This document shows positions 27,133-36,551 of a stretch of 64,000 nucleotides of DNA, piece by piece. The stretch comes from Afipia birgiae 34632 (GTDB lineage Bacteria; Pseudomonadota; Alphaproteobacteria; Rhizobiales; Xanthobacteraceae). The first letter of the stretch is position 1. The number at the start of each line of letters is the position of its first letter. Location: positions 205,337 through 269,336 of the forward strand of contig NZ_HG326652.1 in NCBI RefSeq assembly GCF_000308295.2. Reading direction: 5' to 3'. Below the pieces are notes generated by a model. It ran no database searches. It was not told where the DNA came from and saw only the letters and a list, made by a program, of their open reading frames with translations. The translations under genes and the position numbers were made by a program.

Positions 27133-27921
27133 ATGAAAGAGAAAAGGGACATCGTGGAAAACTGGCTGCCGCGTTACACCGGCACGCCGCTCGCCGAATT
27201 CGGAGAGTATGTTCTTCTGACCAACTTCGACAATTACGTCGAATGGTTCGCCACACTGCATGGAGGTTTAGTAAAGGGCGTAGATCGACCGATGCCTAAC
27301 GTGACTGCTGATGGGATCACTCTGATTAACTTCGGCATGGGAAGCCCGAATGCCGCGACGGTGATGGATCTATTAAGCGCCATTGCGCCGAAAGCCGTAT
27401 TGTTTCTTGGTAAATGTGGCGGGTTGAAACGCAAGAATCATATTGGCGACTTGATTCTACCGATTGCGGCCATTCGGGGCGAAGGTACCTCGAATGATTA
27501 CCTGCCACCGGAGGTCCCCGCGCTGCCCGCGTTCCAGTTGCAACGCGCGGTGTCAACGATGATCCGCGATCTCGGTCACGACTATTGGACAGGTACTGTG
27601 TACACGACCAATCGTCGTGTCTGGGAACACGATGATCGCTTCAGGGATCTGTTGCGTCGTACACGGAGTATGGCGATCGACATGGAGACTGCAACAATCT
27701 TTGCTGCAGGGTTTGCCAATCACATTCCGACCGGGGCACTGCTTCTCGTGTCCGATCAGCCAATGATCCCCGAGGGTGTGAAGACCGAAGCGTCGGATCA
27801 GGTGGTGACCGCGAACTATGTCGAAAGGCATATCAAGATAGGGATAGAGGCCCTGAGGCTTGTGCGGCGCCGTGGCCGCAGCGTTAAGCATTTGCGTTTC
27901 GAAGACGATTTCGATGCATGA
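27133..27921 (+). CDS. amn: AMP nucleosidase (short form)
   Basis: The 262-residue enzyme is of the nucleoside phosphorylase fold. N-terminal IVENWLPRYTGTPLAEFGEY and LLTNFDNYVEWFA are characteristic of AMP nucleosidases. They are followed by the base/ribose-binding region (LFLGKCGGLKRK, AIDMETATIFAAGF, LVSDQPMIPEG). It hydrolyses AMP to adenine and ribose 5-phosphate and so adjusts adenylate levels. It lacks the long N-terminal regulatory domain of the E. coli enzyme (about 480 residues). ATG 27133 follows an AAAGGGA ribosome-binding site; the longer frame upstream is not conserved-looking. Confidence 0.88.
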   Translation: MKEKRDIVENWLPRYTGTPLAEFGEYVLLTNFDNYVEWFATLHGGLVKGVDRPMPNVTADGITLINFGMGSPNAATVMDLLSAIAPKAVLFLGKCGGLKRKNHIGDLILPIAAIRGEGTSNDYLPPEVPALPAFQLQRAVSTMIRDLGHDYWTGTVYTTNRRVWEHDDRFRDLLRRTRSMAIDMETATIFAAGFANHIPTGALLLVSDQPMIPEGVKTEASDQVVTANYVERHIKIGIEALRLVRRRGRSVKHLRFEDDFDA

Positions 27922-28049
27922 GACGTAAAAAGGCGTCGCGCCGCCGCGTGAACAGTTAAGCAGCAGCATGATCATCCCATTTCGGACAGCGACGGCCGTC
28001 GCGGATTGTTCGACCAGTCTGCCCAGCGGCAGAAATGACCGACAAATCC

Positions 28050-28520
28050 TCAGTCGTGCGCGCTAAAGCGCCCATGCATCGCGCCGGCGGTCAGGCGCGC
28101 AAACTGCGCGTGACTCAGATGAAGCAGCGTCTCGTGATCGCCAGCCTCCATGTAGATCTCCGGCTGTGCCTCGATGCTATCGTCGACGATGAGATCCAGC
28201 CCGTAGCATTTTCCGACGGCAGGAACTGCGCCGTGTGCACAGTCGCGGAACAGCTGATTGATCTCGGTTTCATCTGCCATGTCGACATTGTCACCGAGTT
28301 TTGTCCTCAGTTCCGACAGGCGGAGGTGATGCGATGCGGGCAGGACGGCCAGCATATATTCGCCGTCGCGCCGCAACACGATGCCCTTGGCAAGGCGATC
28401 GCCCGAGATATGGCATGCCTCAGCCGTGCGAGTGGACGTCATGCTGATTTCATGCGGGATCTCCTCGTATTGGATGTTTTCAGCGGCTAGGTATTTCTGG
28501 AGGGTGGGAGCAATGGACAT
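28050..28520 (-). CDS. YbaK/ProX-type aminoacyl-tRNA deacylase domain protein
   Basis: A 156-residue single-domain protein (IQYEEIPHEISMTSTRTAEA, then GDRLAKGIVLRRDGEYMLAV and AVPAVGKCYGLDLIVDDS), with the conserved lysine in AKGIVL. YbaK-like domains hydrolyse mischarged aminoacyl-tRNAs. A variant group of unknown substrate is common in proteobacteria. ATG 28520 begins at the conserved domain; the upstream extension in frame is not domain-like. Confidence 0.82.
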   Translation of the reverse strand: MSIAPTLQKYLAAENIQYEEIPHEISMTSTRTAEACHISGDRLAKGIVLRRDGEYMLAVLPASHHLRLSELRTKLGDNVDMADETEINQLFRDCAHGAVPAVGKCYGLDLIVDDSIEAQPEIYMEAGDHETLLHLSHAQFARLTAGAMHGRFSAHD

Positions 28521-28603
28521 GGCGTGACCTCCGGTGCAATACGCAAACCATCCACCGTGAAGTCTACCTGCAGACTCTCGCCGTACGATGGGCGGCTGCG
28601 TGA

Positions 28604-28894
28604 CTATAATATCAACATGGGACTTCCATCCGCCAGTTGCAATCCGTCGTCGGTGACCAACTCTATCGCGAGATAGCCAGGATACTTGCGCTGTCGGCGG
28701 TAGAGTGCGCGAGCGCCGCAAATCGGCGCCCGGGACGTCGGATCATCAGAACCAAAAAGTCTGCGCCCCCGATCCGGATGCCTTGACGCGACCCGAACGG
28801 GAAATCTGCGATAGCGCAGCCGCCGAACGATGCGCTGGCCGAGAAATCCGGTTCCGCCAAACACGGTCACGATGCGAGCGTTCGTTGCCATCAT
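28604..28894 (-). pseudogene. N-terminal fragment of an NDUFA9-like NAD(P)-binding protein
   Basis: The first 53 residues are a clean Rossmann start (IVTVFGGTGFLGQRIVRRLR, then PVRVASRHPDRGRRLFGSDD) as in complex-I NDUFA9-like, NAD(P)H-binding proteins, which are normally about 300 residues. After GSDDP the similarity ends and the frame stops at residue 96, so most of the protein is gone. It could still be translated as a short peptide but lacks the catalytic part. The unrelated tail suggests a deletion junction. Confidence 0.6.
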
Positions 28895-28986
28895 GACTCA
28901 AACTCGCCGGATTGCGGCGACCACTGTTCATCGGAGCATCATACGCGCTCCGAGCACCTGTTGAAATGGCAGGCTGCTTGGAGTTG

Positions 28987-29349
28987 CTATTGGACCGAGA
29001 GCAAGGGCCGAGCGAAACTGAGTTCATGACCGTCAGGATCTGTGAGGTGGAAAAAGCGCTCACCCCATTCGGCATCGCGGGGCGCGGTCGTTGGCAGGCA
29101 TCCTGTTGTGAGCGCGCGGTCGTACAGTGCATCAACATCGGTGACGTAAAAGATTGCGCGCCCCCACCAGAACCAGCGCCGCTCAGCAGGCTGGGCGATG
29201 AGGTTTAGATAGCTCGCCCCCGCTCGAAAGCTGGTGAATGACGACTCTTCGCCGCCATGCTGGACCTCAAACCCCAGGGCGCGGTAGAATCGGACAGCTC
29301 GCGACATTTCGTGCGTGGCCAGTGTGATTGCGCTGATCCCCTCGATCAT
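28987..29349 (-). CDS. VOC-family (glyoxalase/bleomycin-resistance-like) protein
   Basis: A 120-residue single VOC module: ISAITLATHEMSRAVRFYRA at the start, a central ASYLNLIAQP strand and the C-terminal metal-site glutamate in DPDGHELSFARPL. Probably a dimeric metal-dependent lyase, isomerase or dioxygenase; the substrate is not predictable. No operon partner; a broken gene lies downstream. Confidence 0.85.
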   Translation of the reverse strand: MIEGISAITLATHEMSRAVRFYRALGFEVQHGGEESSFTSFRAGASYLNLIAQPAERRWFWWGRAIFYVTDVDALYDRALTTGCLPTTAPRDAEWGERFFHLTDPDGHELSFARPLLSVQ

Positions 29350-29464
29350 GGATGGAGCTCTCCTGTTTCAATTCCCCGCGCCATTTGTAGCCGACACTGC
29401 TTCACCGGTCAGAATTCGTTCCTGACTCAAACTAACGTGATAAAGGCCTTGCTCCGCTCGAATC

Positions 29465-32242
29465 CTAATGGCCGGTAGATTGTCGGTTCATCTCTTCCAA
29501 TAGCTCGCGCATTGCATCGAATTGTGTGCCAAACCCTTTCCAATCTCCGGATTTCAATCGCTCCATTGCCTGATTGTAGCGATCGAGCGCCTGCTGCGCT
29601 CGGTTCACCGCAGAGCCCGCGCTTGACAATTTCGCTGCATCGCTCGCCGTTGTCGGCGCGGTGCCTGCCTCTATGAATAGCGCCGACAAGGCCTCGGCAA
29701 GCGTTTCCTTCATGACGACGTTTTCGCCATAGGCCGCGATCACGCGCTTGAGCTCCGGCAAGTGTCCTTGCTCTGCCCGCAAATACAGTGGGGATACATA
29801 GAGGATCGAGTTCTCGATCGGGATTACAAGCAAATTTCCGCGGATCACCCGTGAACCCATCTGGTTCCATAGCGATATCTGTTGAGAGATCTCGGTGTTC
29901 TGATGAATCCGGGCTTCGATCTGGAACGGTCCGTACACGAGCTTCTCCTTGGGAAACTCGTAGACGATCAGTTTGCCGTAGTCGGGTGCGTCGCAGCGCG
30001 CTGCAAGCCATGCGATCATGTTGTCGCGGCGGCTCGGCACCATGGGAATCATGATAAAGAACTCAGCTTGTGTTTCTCCGGGCAGCCGCATGATGATGTA
30101 GTAAGGGACCATCAAGGCCGCGCTGCCATCGCTGTCCGGTTGGCGCGGGAATTGCCAAAGATCCTCGCGGTTATAAAAAACGTCGGCCGCTTCCATGTGG
30201 TAGGCCTGATAAAGCCGCGCCTGAATCAGGAAGAGGTCTTCCGGATAGCGGATATGCTTTTGCAAATCCGGCGGCATGGCCGCAAGCGGCTTGAACAATT
30301 CCGGGAAGATGCGCTGGTAGGTAGCGGCGATCGGATCCGTCGAGTCAATCAGATAGAAATCGACAGTGCCGTTATAGGCATCAATGACGATTTTCACAGA
30401 ATTGCGGATGTAATTGAGATTGAGGTCAGGCGCAGGCTGCGCAGAGGGAAAATAGTCGCTCGTCGTATAGGCATCCTGCATCCAGAATATCCGCCCTTCA
30501 CTGATGACCAGATAGGGGTCCCGATCAAGGCTCAGGAATGGGGTGATCGTGCGTACCCGCTCCCGAATATTGCGCCGGATCATGATTCGGCTGTCGTCGG
30601 TGATGTAGCTTGAGAGAAGCAGATTCATATCGTTGAAGTGGTGAGCGAAGACGATTTTCCGCAGCATCCCCGACAGCGGGACGCCACCGGCGCCGTCATA
30701 GGCGACGTAGACGTTGTCTTTTCCCTTTGGATAGTCGAATTCCAGCGTAGTTCCTTTGACGATAACGTAGTCGCTCTTCTGCTCCCCATAATAGATTCGT
30801 GGCTCGCGGATTTCGGGGCCTCCGTCCGCAACTGGAGGGATATCGCGCAAATAGAGGGGCGGGAGCCCTTCACTGCTCTTTTGGGTCACCGGGCTCATCA
30901 CGGCACCGTTGCCGTGGGTGAACAGGAGGTGGAGGTTGACCCACGTCTGTGCGTTAGGCGGCAGCAGCGAGGACTTGAGCTCACGCGCCGAAAGCATCAC
31001 GCTTTGATAGGTGCCGTTAAGCCAATAGCGATCTACATCCAGATTGTGAAGCTTGTAGTAGGTGCGAATTTCCTGCAGTTGCGCGTACGTATCCGACAAC
31101 GGTTGCCAATCCCACAGTCGTATATTGTCGATAGTCGCTTTGTTGGATTCAAGCGCCTTTAAGGTGAGGTTCTGTTCGGCCGGGAATGGCTTTGCAGTGA
31201 TCTTGTCAAGATTGTAGGCCTCCCGGGTCAGCTTGATGTTGCGTTCGATGTAGGGGCGCTCCAACTCCAGTTCATTCGGTTTGACGAGCAATCGCTGAAA
31301 CAGTCCGGGGACCACGCCGGATAACAGAAGAGCGGCGCTAAAGACGAGAATCATCGCCGCAGTTGGGAGCCGGTAGGTGCGCACTCGCAGGTTCGCCCAT
31401 GCTGCGAATGCTGCGACGATCGAAAGTCCGATCAGCAACCAGAGGACAGGTAGCTCGACATGGACGTCGGTGTAGCTTGCGCCGACCACGACTCCATTGT
31501 CGCCGTAGAGCAGCAGGTATCGATCGAGACCGTAGGACCATGCCTTCACGGCAAAGAAGAAGCCGAGCAGCACTGAGCCGTGGGCAATCGCTGTTGGCGA
31601 CATCGATCGTTGCCGGGCGTGGTATTCGATGTCGCCGTGCGCCCAATAGATTAATCCAGCAAAGAGCGCGCTTATGAAAAGCGTGAGCAACATCCAATTT
31701 TTGACGGCGATATAAGCGGGCAGAGAAAACAGATAGAATCCAATGTCCTTGTCGAAAAGTGGATCGTTCGCGCCGTAGGGCACGTGATAGAGGAACCGTA
31801 GAAAAACGCTCCAGTTGCTGACCTCTCCCGAGGCTACAAGCAAAGCGACAAGTCCCGCGCCGACAGCGATGGTGAGAGACCATGGCAGCCGATTGCGCAG
31901 CAATTCCAGCAGATCGGATGATGTTGTAATGGCCGTAAGCTTCCATGCGAAGTGAGGCTGGGCTGGCTGCCGGGCAAACTTAAGTGCCAGCCGTGCGTTT
32001 GCCCAGATGATGATGGCAGTTGCCGTGAAGACTACAAAGAAGACGCCAGCTTTTGCACCGATCGTCGTCCAAAAGACATTCAAATAGCCGATCGCGGAAA
32101 ACCACATCCAGTCGACCAGAGTGGCACTGGTGAGCCCCAGCAGGATTAGGCTGACAGCTCCGGCGATAGCCGCAGTAAGGAGCGCCACCACCACGTTCCG
32201 CCGCGGTGCTTGCCGCTCTGGCCCGGTGATCCCGATCGTCAT
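29465..32242 (-). CDS. UPF0182-family large membrane protein
   Basis: A 925-residue protein. The first third holds about seven transmembrane helices (for example VVVALLTAAIAGAVSLILLG). The rest is a large, presumably extracytoplasmic domain with conserved segments such as NAQTWVNLHLLFTHGNGAVM, the phrase EPRIYYGEQKSDYVI and TYQRIFPELFKPL. This matches the UPF0182 family (COG1615), whose function is unknown. ATG 32242 leads directly into the conserved N-terminus; the in-frame extension to 32377 is not membrane-like. Family members are usually monocistronic, as here. Confidence 0.9.
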   Translation of the reverse strand: MTIGITGPERQAPRRNVVVALLTAAIAGAVSLILLGLTSATLVDWMWFSAIGYLNVFWTTIGAKAGVFFVVFTATAIIIWANARLALKFARQPAQPHFAWKLTAITTSSDLLELLRNRLPWSLTIAVGAGLVALLVASGEVSNWSVFLRFLYHVPYGANDPLFDKDIGFYLFSLPAYIAVKNWMLLTLFISALFAGLIYWAHGDIEYHARQRSMSPTAIAHGSVLLGFFFAVKAWSYGLDRYLLLYGDNGVVVGASYTDVHVELPVLWLLIGLSIVAAFAAWANLRVRTYRLPTAAMILVFSAALLLSGVVPGLFQRLLVKPNELELERPYIERNIKLTREAYNLDKITAKPFPAEQNLTLKALESNKATIDNIRLWDWQPLSDTYAQLQEIRTYYKLHNLDVDRYWLNGTYQSVMLSARELKSSLLPPNAQTWVNLHLLFTHGNGAVMSPVTQKSSEGLPPLYLRDIPPVADGGPEIREPRIYYGEQKSDYVIVKGTTLEFDYPKGKDNVYVAYDGAGGVPLSGMLRKIVFAHHFNDMNLLLSSYITDDSRIMIRRNIRERVRTITPFLSLDRDPYLVISEGRIFWMQDAYTTSDYFPSAQPAPDLNLNYIRNSVKIVIDAYNGTVDFYLIDSTDPIAATYQRIFPELFKPLAAMPPDLQKHIRYPEDLFLIQARLYQAYHMEAADVFYNREDLWQFPRQPDSDGSAALMVPYYIIMRLPGETQAEFFIMIPMVPSRRDNMIAWLAARCDAPDYGKLIVYEFPKEKLVYGPFQIEARIHQNTEISQQISLWNQMGSRVIRGNLLVIPIENSILYVSPLYLRAEQGHLPELKRVIAAYGENVVMKETLAEALSALFIEAGTAPTTASDAAKLSSAGSAVNRAQQALDRYNQAMERLKSGDWKGFGTQFDAMRELLEEMNRQSTGH

Positions 32243-32358
32243 AACTTCACTATAGCAGAAAAGCGAAATGCGATGACGTCCGTTGTGGATCTGTGTACCT
32301 GTCTTTTTACGAGATTCTGCCCACATTGGAACTGATGCACCCAACCAGAAGGGCGCGC

Positions 32359-32556
32359 ATGAACAGCGATCTCGCAACGGTGTCTCGTCTCTACGAGATC
32401 ACGATGGTCGGAGTGGCATGTGGCCCTCGCGTGACGTGGCGAGAATTGATCCGGGAGTCCAAGGCCATCGGGATCGACGCCGCCAATATAGTCCACCGCG
32501 CAATCATTCGAGGTGCACCGACAGTGGCTGCGCGATGTGATTCAGCCTGGGTTTGA
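32359..32556 (+). CDS. Small ORF upstream of the aminotransferase, unrecognised
   Basis: A possible 65-residue protein (MNSDLATVSRLYEITMVGVA ...) ending 13 bases before the aminotransferase ATG. Codons in its middle part have the GC-rich third positions of the real genes around it. I recognise no family. It may be a small regulatory or leader gene, or a chance frame. Confidence 0.3.
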   Translation: MNSDLATVSRLYEITMVGVACGPRVTWRELIRESKAIGIDAANIVHRAIIRGAPTVAARCDSAWV

Positions 32557-32569
32557 AGGGAGTGGCGCC

Positions 32570-33790
32570 ATGATTGATCTCTCCAACCTCGAAGCCCGTT
32601 TCGGCGCAGGAAATTATGCGCCGTTGCCCGTTACCATCGTCCGCAGTGAAGGGGTTTACGTGTGGGACGAGAGCGGGCGACGTTACATGGATATGATGGG
32701 GGCGTACTCGGCGGCCAGCTTCGGCCATTGCCATCCGCGTCTCGTTCAGGCCCTGACCGAACAGGCCCGGCAGCTCGACACGATATCGCGCGCCTATTTC
32801 AGCGATCGATTGGGACCTTTCCTGGCGCGGGCCTGCACCCTGACCGGCATGGATTTGGCGCTGCCGATGAACAGCGGCGCGGAAGCGGTGGAGACTGCGC
32901 TCAAGGCTGCGCGCAAATGGGCCTACAAGGTCAAGGGCGTGCTAGGCGATCAGGCGGAGATCATTACAGCAGAGGGCAATTTTCACGGCCGGACGATTTC
33001 CATCGTCGGCTTTTCATCCGTTGCCCAGTATCGCGATGGTTTTGGGCCATTCCCGCCCGGCTTCAGGCTCGTTCCGTTCGGTGACGCTGCAGCACTAGAG
33101 GCCGCGATCACACCGAATACTGCGGCCTTTCTGGTCGAGCCGATACAGGGTGAAGGCGGCATCAACGTGCCGCCGCCGGGTTACCTGGCGGAAGCCGAGC
33201 GCATCTGCCGGGCAAACAACGTGCTGCTGCTGTGCGACGAGATCCAAAGTGGTCTGGGACGCACCGGCCGACTGCTCGCGTGTCAACATGAAGGGGTCTT
33301 GCCAGACGGGTTGATGCTCGGCAAGGCGCTCGGCGGCGGGCTCCTGCCGGTGTCGCTGTTTCTCGCGCGTCGTGAGGTCATGGAGGTTTTCAGGCCGGGA
33401 GATCACGGCAGTACCTTCGGTGGAAATCCGATCGCTGCTGCGGTTGGATTGGCCGCTCTTGAAACGCTGATTGACGAGGCATTGATCGAGCGGGCTGCGG
33501 CTGTCGGCGCCCATCTTCTCAATCGGCTCGCATCGATCAAGAACCCGATCATCCGCGATGTGCGAGGCCGAGGTCTGTTCGCGGGGGTTGAACTGGATCG
33601 CGACGTTGCGAGTGCGGGCGCCGTGGTCATACAGCTATTGCGGGCGGGCGTGTTGACCAAGGATACCCACCGCAACACGATACGGTTTGCGCCGCCCTTG
33701 ATCATTGATGAATCACAAGTCGACTGGGCGGTGGACCGGCTCACCGAAGTTCTGGAGGACGTCGCCAAAACGGATACTCTTCTCGGGTAA
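32570..33790 (+). CDS. rocD: Ornithine--oxo-acid aminotransferase (class III, PLP)
   Basis: The 406-residue class-III aminotransferase has the ornithine-aminotransferase-type start (YAPLPVTIVRSEGVYVWDES), glycine-rich MNSGAEAVETALKAARKW, the PLP aspartate in LLCDEIQSGLGRTG and the Schiff-base lysine in MLGKALGGG (Lys252). It transfers the delta-amino group of ornithine to 2-oxoglutarate, giving glutamate semialdehyde. ATG 32570 begins at the conserved N-terminus. Convergent to a broken aminoadipate-semialdehyde-dehydrogenase-like gene, which raises the alternative that it served lysine degradation. Ornithine is the better fit by motif. Confidence 0.85.
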   Translation: MIDLSNLEARFGAGNYAPLPVTIVRSEGVYVWDESGRRYMDMMGAYSAASFGHCHPRLVQALTEQARQLDTISRAYFSDRLGPFLARACTLTGMDLALPMNSGAEAVETALKAARKWAYKVKGVLGDQAEIITAEGNFHGRTISIVGFSSVAQYRDGFGPFPPGFRLVPFGDAAALEAAITPNTAAFLVEPIQGEGGINVPPPGYLAEAERICRANNVLLLCDEIQSGLGRTGRLLACQHEGVLPDGLMLGKALGGGLLPVSLFLARREVMEVFRPGDHGSTFGGNPIAAAVGLAALETLIDEALIERAAAVGAHLLNRLASIKNPIIRDVRGRGLFAGVELDRDVASAGAVVIQLLRAGVLTKDTHRNTIRFAPPLIIDESQVDWAVDRLTEVLEDVAKTDTLLG

Positions 33791-33798
33791 TGATACGA

Positions 33799-34188
33799 TC
33801 ACACGAGGTCAATCGATGTCTTATCTGACGTCTGGGCGAGCGGAAGGTCATGGCCGAAGTTGATGGTGCTGGTAATCCGGCGCATATGGGCCTTCCATGC
33901 ATCTGAACCTGGCTCGCGTCCACCGCCGGTTTCCTCTTCGCCGCCGAATGCGCCGCCGATCTCTGCGCCGGAAAGGCCGATGTTGACATTGGCGATGCCG
34001 CAGTCGGAACCCCTGATCGAGAGAAATTTTTTGCACTTCGTGCATATCGGTGAGAAGATCGAGGATGCCAGCGCCTTATCGAACTCCGAATACCTCAAAA
34101 CGTAGAGAATCGGCGCAAACGTCTCGTCCGCATCGCTGGCTACTACCCGCCTGGCTCGAGCCGGAATGCCTCCGTATCTTGGCGGCAA
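33799..34188 (-). pseudogene. 3' fragment of an aminoadipate-semialdehyde-dehydrogenase-like gene
   Basis: The minus strand encodes [20 protein letters not shown], then [20 protein letters not shown] and [15 protein letters not shown]. This is the C-terminus of the L-aminoadipate-6-semialdehyde (piperideine-6-carboxylate) dehydrogenase group. The N-terminal 350 or so residues, including the catalytic cysteine, are absent, and about ten residues are missing before SSIF. It is a dead remnant bordered upstream by recombinase debris, so the rest was probably lost during insertion or deletion events. Confidence 0.75.
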
Positions 34189-34212
34189 GATTCGACCGAT
34201 CGATTTTTCGGC

Positions 34213-34860
34213 CTATGCGTGCACCTTCTGCATGGCGCGCCACTCAGCACTCATCTGCGAACCCGGAATGGCCCCGTTTCGGCGGGCCAGGACCGCTCTT
34301 TCGAGTGCGTCTTTGCTGCCTTTGATCCGGATCGTCGATCTCGATCACGTCGATGAGGGATTGCAGGTAGGTTTTGCGGAGCGGGATCGATCCAGAGGTA
34401 AAGTTCTCACGCATGCTGCGGCCGGAACGCTCAAGCAATGCCGGGTCGATCTGGATGGCTTGTGCTGAATGCGATTGGTACGTTCGAGCGCGGCTTTGGC
34501 ACGATCCCGATGCCGTCTGCGATCAGCCGATAGAGCTGCTTGAGCTTCTCATCGGCATCGGTGACGTCGCACTGCAAAGCGGTCACGCGGGCATTTACCG
34601 CGTCCGCCATTTCCGAACGCCGCGATGCCAGCGAGGACAAGATCGTGGCCAGACGCTCCGGCTAAAACAGTCGTTCGGTCATGTGGGTAGTGACGAGATT
34701 GTCGAGCTTGTCCATCAGCATCGACCGGCGTTTGCAGGCCGTCTTTCTCTTTCGGGCGCAGGTCGAGCACGCATAGTAACGATGGACGGAACCGGTCTTC
34801 GAGGTACCGCGCGCAGCGAACGATCTTGACAGGCGCCCGAGGCCGGCGATGCAGTCCGAT
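34213..34860 (-). pseudogene. C-terminal remnant of a large serine recombinase
   Basis: Pieces in several minus-strand frames reconstruct the C-terminal half of a resolvase/invertase-type recombinase. The zinc-ribbon is SKTGSVHRYYACSTCARKRK. Then come CKRRSMLMDKLDNLVTTHM, the coiled-coil VNARVTALQCDVTDADEKLK and the end MRENFTSGSIPLRKTYLQSL with a final stop at 34213-34215. At least two frameshifts or stops lie between. The catalytic N-terminal domain is absent. It marks this interval as a former mobile element. Confidence 0.7.
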
Positions 34861-34953
34861 AGCTGAGGCGTGCTGGCAGCCGGTGTCTGTGTCGCATTGC
34901 TGAAGATAGAGCATATGTGCAATGTTTTTGCTGCGTGCCGGATGGGGTCGGGA

Positions 34954-36234
34954 ATGTTGGACAGCGAAATCAATGTCGAACCGCTGAGACGGTTGATTGA
35001 ATCTTGGCGGGCAGATCCTGGCGCGACTTATCGCGGCTGGTTTTTGTGGGAGGAGCGACTCAAGAATTTTCGGTCCATTCGACGTGGCATCGAGCAGGTG
35101 GTCCGCGAGATAGAGAAGGGATCTTTCGGTAATCTCTACAAGGGCTCGTCGCTTGAAATTGCTGTTAAGTCCGTGGCGGAACAGCGCCAGATATTCAAGG
35201 GTGCGGACCATGCCTTTCTGTGGAAGCCGAAGCTGCGGATTCCGGACATCTACGAAAACGCAGAAAACCAGCGCGCATTCGGCCGATTCCTGGATACCAG
35301 TGCTTGCTGTTCAACCGAGGTCCAGGTCTTAGAGGCCATCGCGGCTCTGGAGAGATGCCAAATCAAGGGACTGGGACCTGCAGCAGCCAATCTCCTCTAT
35401 TTCCTGCATCCCACCATCGCGCCGCCGTTCAACACTGCGATCGTCAAAGGATACAATTCGGTAACGGGTGCGAAGGTCAGGCTCGGCAGTTGGCCTGATT
35501 ATCTTGCAATGCGGGTAGGCATGCTCCGGTTGAATGCACGGTATCGCGACCTCCTGTCGAATGACCTTGGCGCGGTTGCCGGTCTCCTGTTCGACGTCGG
35601 ATCGGGACGATATCCGGCGCCGCCCAAAGAGGGGGCGGACGGGCTGGATACCTGGGCACGGGATCTCGACGAGATCCGGTCCAAGGCTGCCGTCCAAACA
35701 ACCGGTCCGAATGGCGAAACTGACCGAACGCACACGGAAATCCAGGGCTGGCTGCGTGATGTGGGCCTGGGTCTTGGATACGATGTTTGGATCGCCGCGA
35801 ATGACCGCAGTCGCGCGTACAATGGCGGGCGATTGTCGGACGGATGCGTCGGTGATCTCAGGCCGTTCGACGGCGGCACCGCTGGCATGGACGCCGTTCG
35901 GCTGATCGATGTGCTGTGGCTCGACAAGGGCGAGGGTGCCATTCACGCCGCCTTTGAGGTCGAACATACGACATCGATCTACTCTGGAATCGTCCGAATG
36001 TTGGATCTCGCTCTCGGGCCATGCGGCAGCTTGCTTAAGAGCCTCTATCTGGTGGCGCCTGATAGCCGCGAAGCGGAAGTGCGGGCTCAGGTCGCTCGCC
36101 CGGCATTTGCTGCGGTCGCCAATCTGGACGTCCGCTTTCTTGCCTACAGCGAGCTCGAACGCCACCGGGAAGCGATCATTCGTTTCGGAGAAGGATTGAA
36201 GGCAATCCGATCAGTTTCGAAGGCATTGACATGA
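34954..36234 (+). CDS. Unrecognised protein with HhH-like and nuclease-like regions
   Basis: A 426-residue intact protein with no family I can name. Around residues 132-170 the segment IKGLGPAAANLLYFLHPTIA resembles a helix-hairpin-helix DNA-binding element of DNA glycosylase type. Around residues 315-340 RLIDVLWLDKGEGAIHAAFE, then VEHTTSIYSGIVRM, has the D...ExE arrangement of PD-(D/E)XK-like restriction nucleases, with a Glu in the usual Lys position. ATG 34954 is preferred; the frame extends to 34870. It sits alone between a recombinase remnant and IS debris, so was probably acquired. An orphan restriction-like or defence nuclease is the leading idea; activity is unproven. Confidence 0.7.
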   Translation: MLDSEINVEPLRRLIESWRADPGATYRGWFLWEERLKNFRSIRRGIEQVVREIEKGSFGNLYKGSSLEIAVKSVAEQRQIFKGADHAFLWKPKLRIPDIYENAENQRAFGRFLDTSACCSTEVQVLEAIAALERCQIKGLGPAAANLLYFLHPTIAPPFNTAIVKGYNSVTGAKVRLGSWPDYLAMRVGMLRLNARYRDLLSNDLGAVAGLLFDVGSGRYPAPPKEGADGLDTWARDLDEIRSKAAVQTTGPNGETDRTHTEIQGWLRDVGLGLGYDVWIAANDRSRAYNGGRLSDGCVGDLRPFDGGTAGMDAVRLIDVLWLDKGEGAIHAAFEVEHTTSIYSGIVRMLDLALGPCGSLLKSLYLVAPDSREAEVRAQVARPAFAAVANLDVRFLAYSELERHREAIIRFGEGLKAIRSVSKALT

Positions 36235-36275
36235 CCTGATCGGCTTGGAGTGGCAACTGGTTGCGTCTGGCCTTC

Positions 36276-36431
36276 CGAACCGGAGGCCATTTCCCAACCG
36301 ATGATGCCGCGACAAAATTACTGTATCCAGCTTTGAACCGCGCCGCGGCCGAGTGGAAACGCCCGCCGCGCGAATGGTCCGAGGCGAAGACCCAGTTCGC
36401 CGTCGGCCGGCATGCCGTCGGTACACACTAG
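36276..36431 (+). pseudogene. C-terminal scrap of an IS256-family transposase
   Basis: The 51-codon frame GHFPTDDAATKLLYPALNRA, then EWKRPPREWSEAKTQFAV matches the end of IS256-type (mutator) transposases, which typically read ...PREW..A..QFAI. It ends with a divergent tail and TAG. All catalytic residues are missing. Confidence 0.6.
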
Positions 36432-36551
36432 CGGCGCGCAATCGGGGGCCCAGCGATCCGCGGCGATCGCAACTAGGTTGGGATTTTCACAGACATGGAC
36501 CTTGCGATCCGCCCCGTCCCATGACGGCGGGGAGTGCAATAGCGACCGTAC

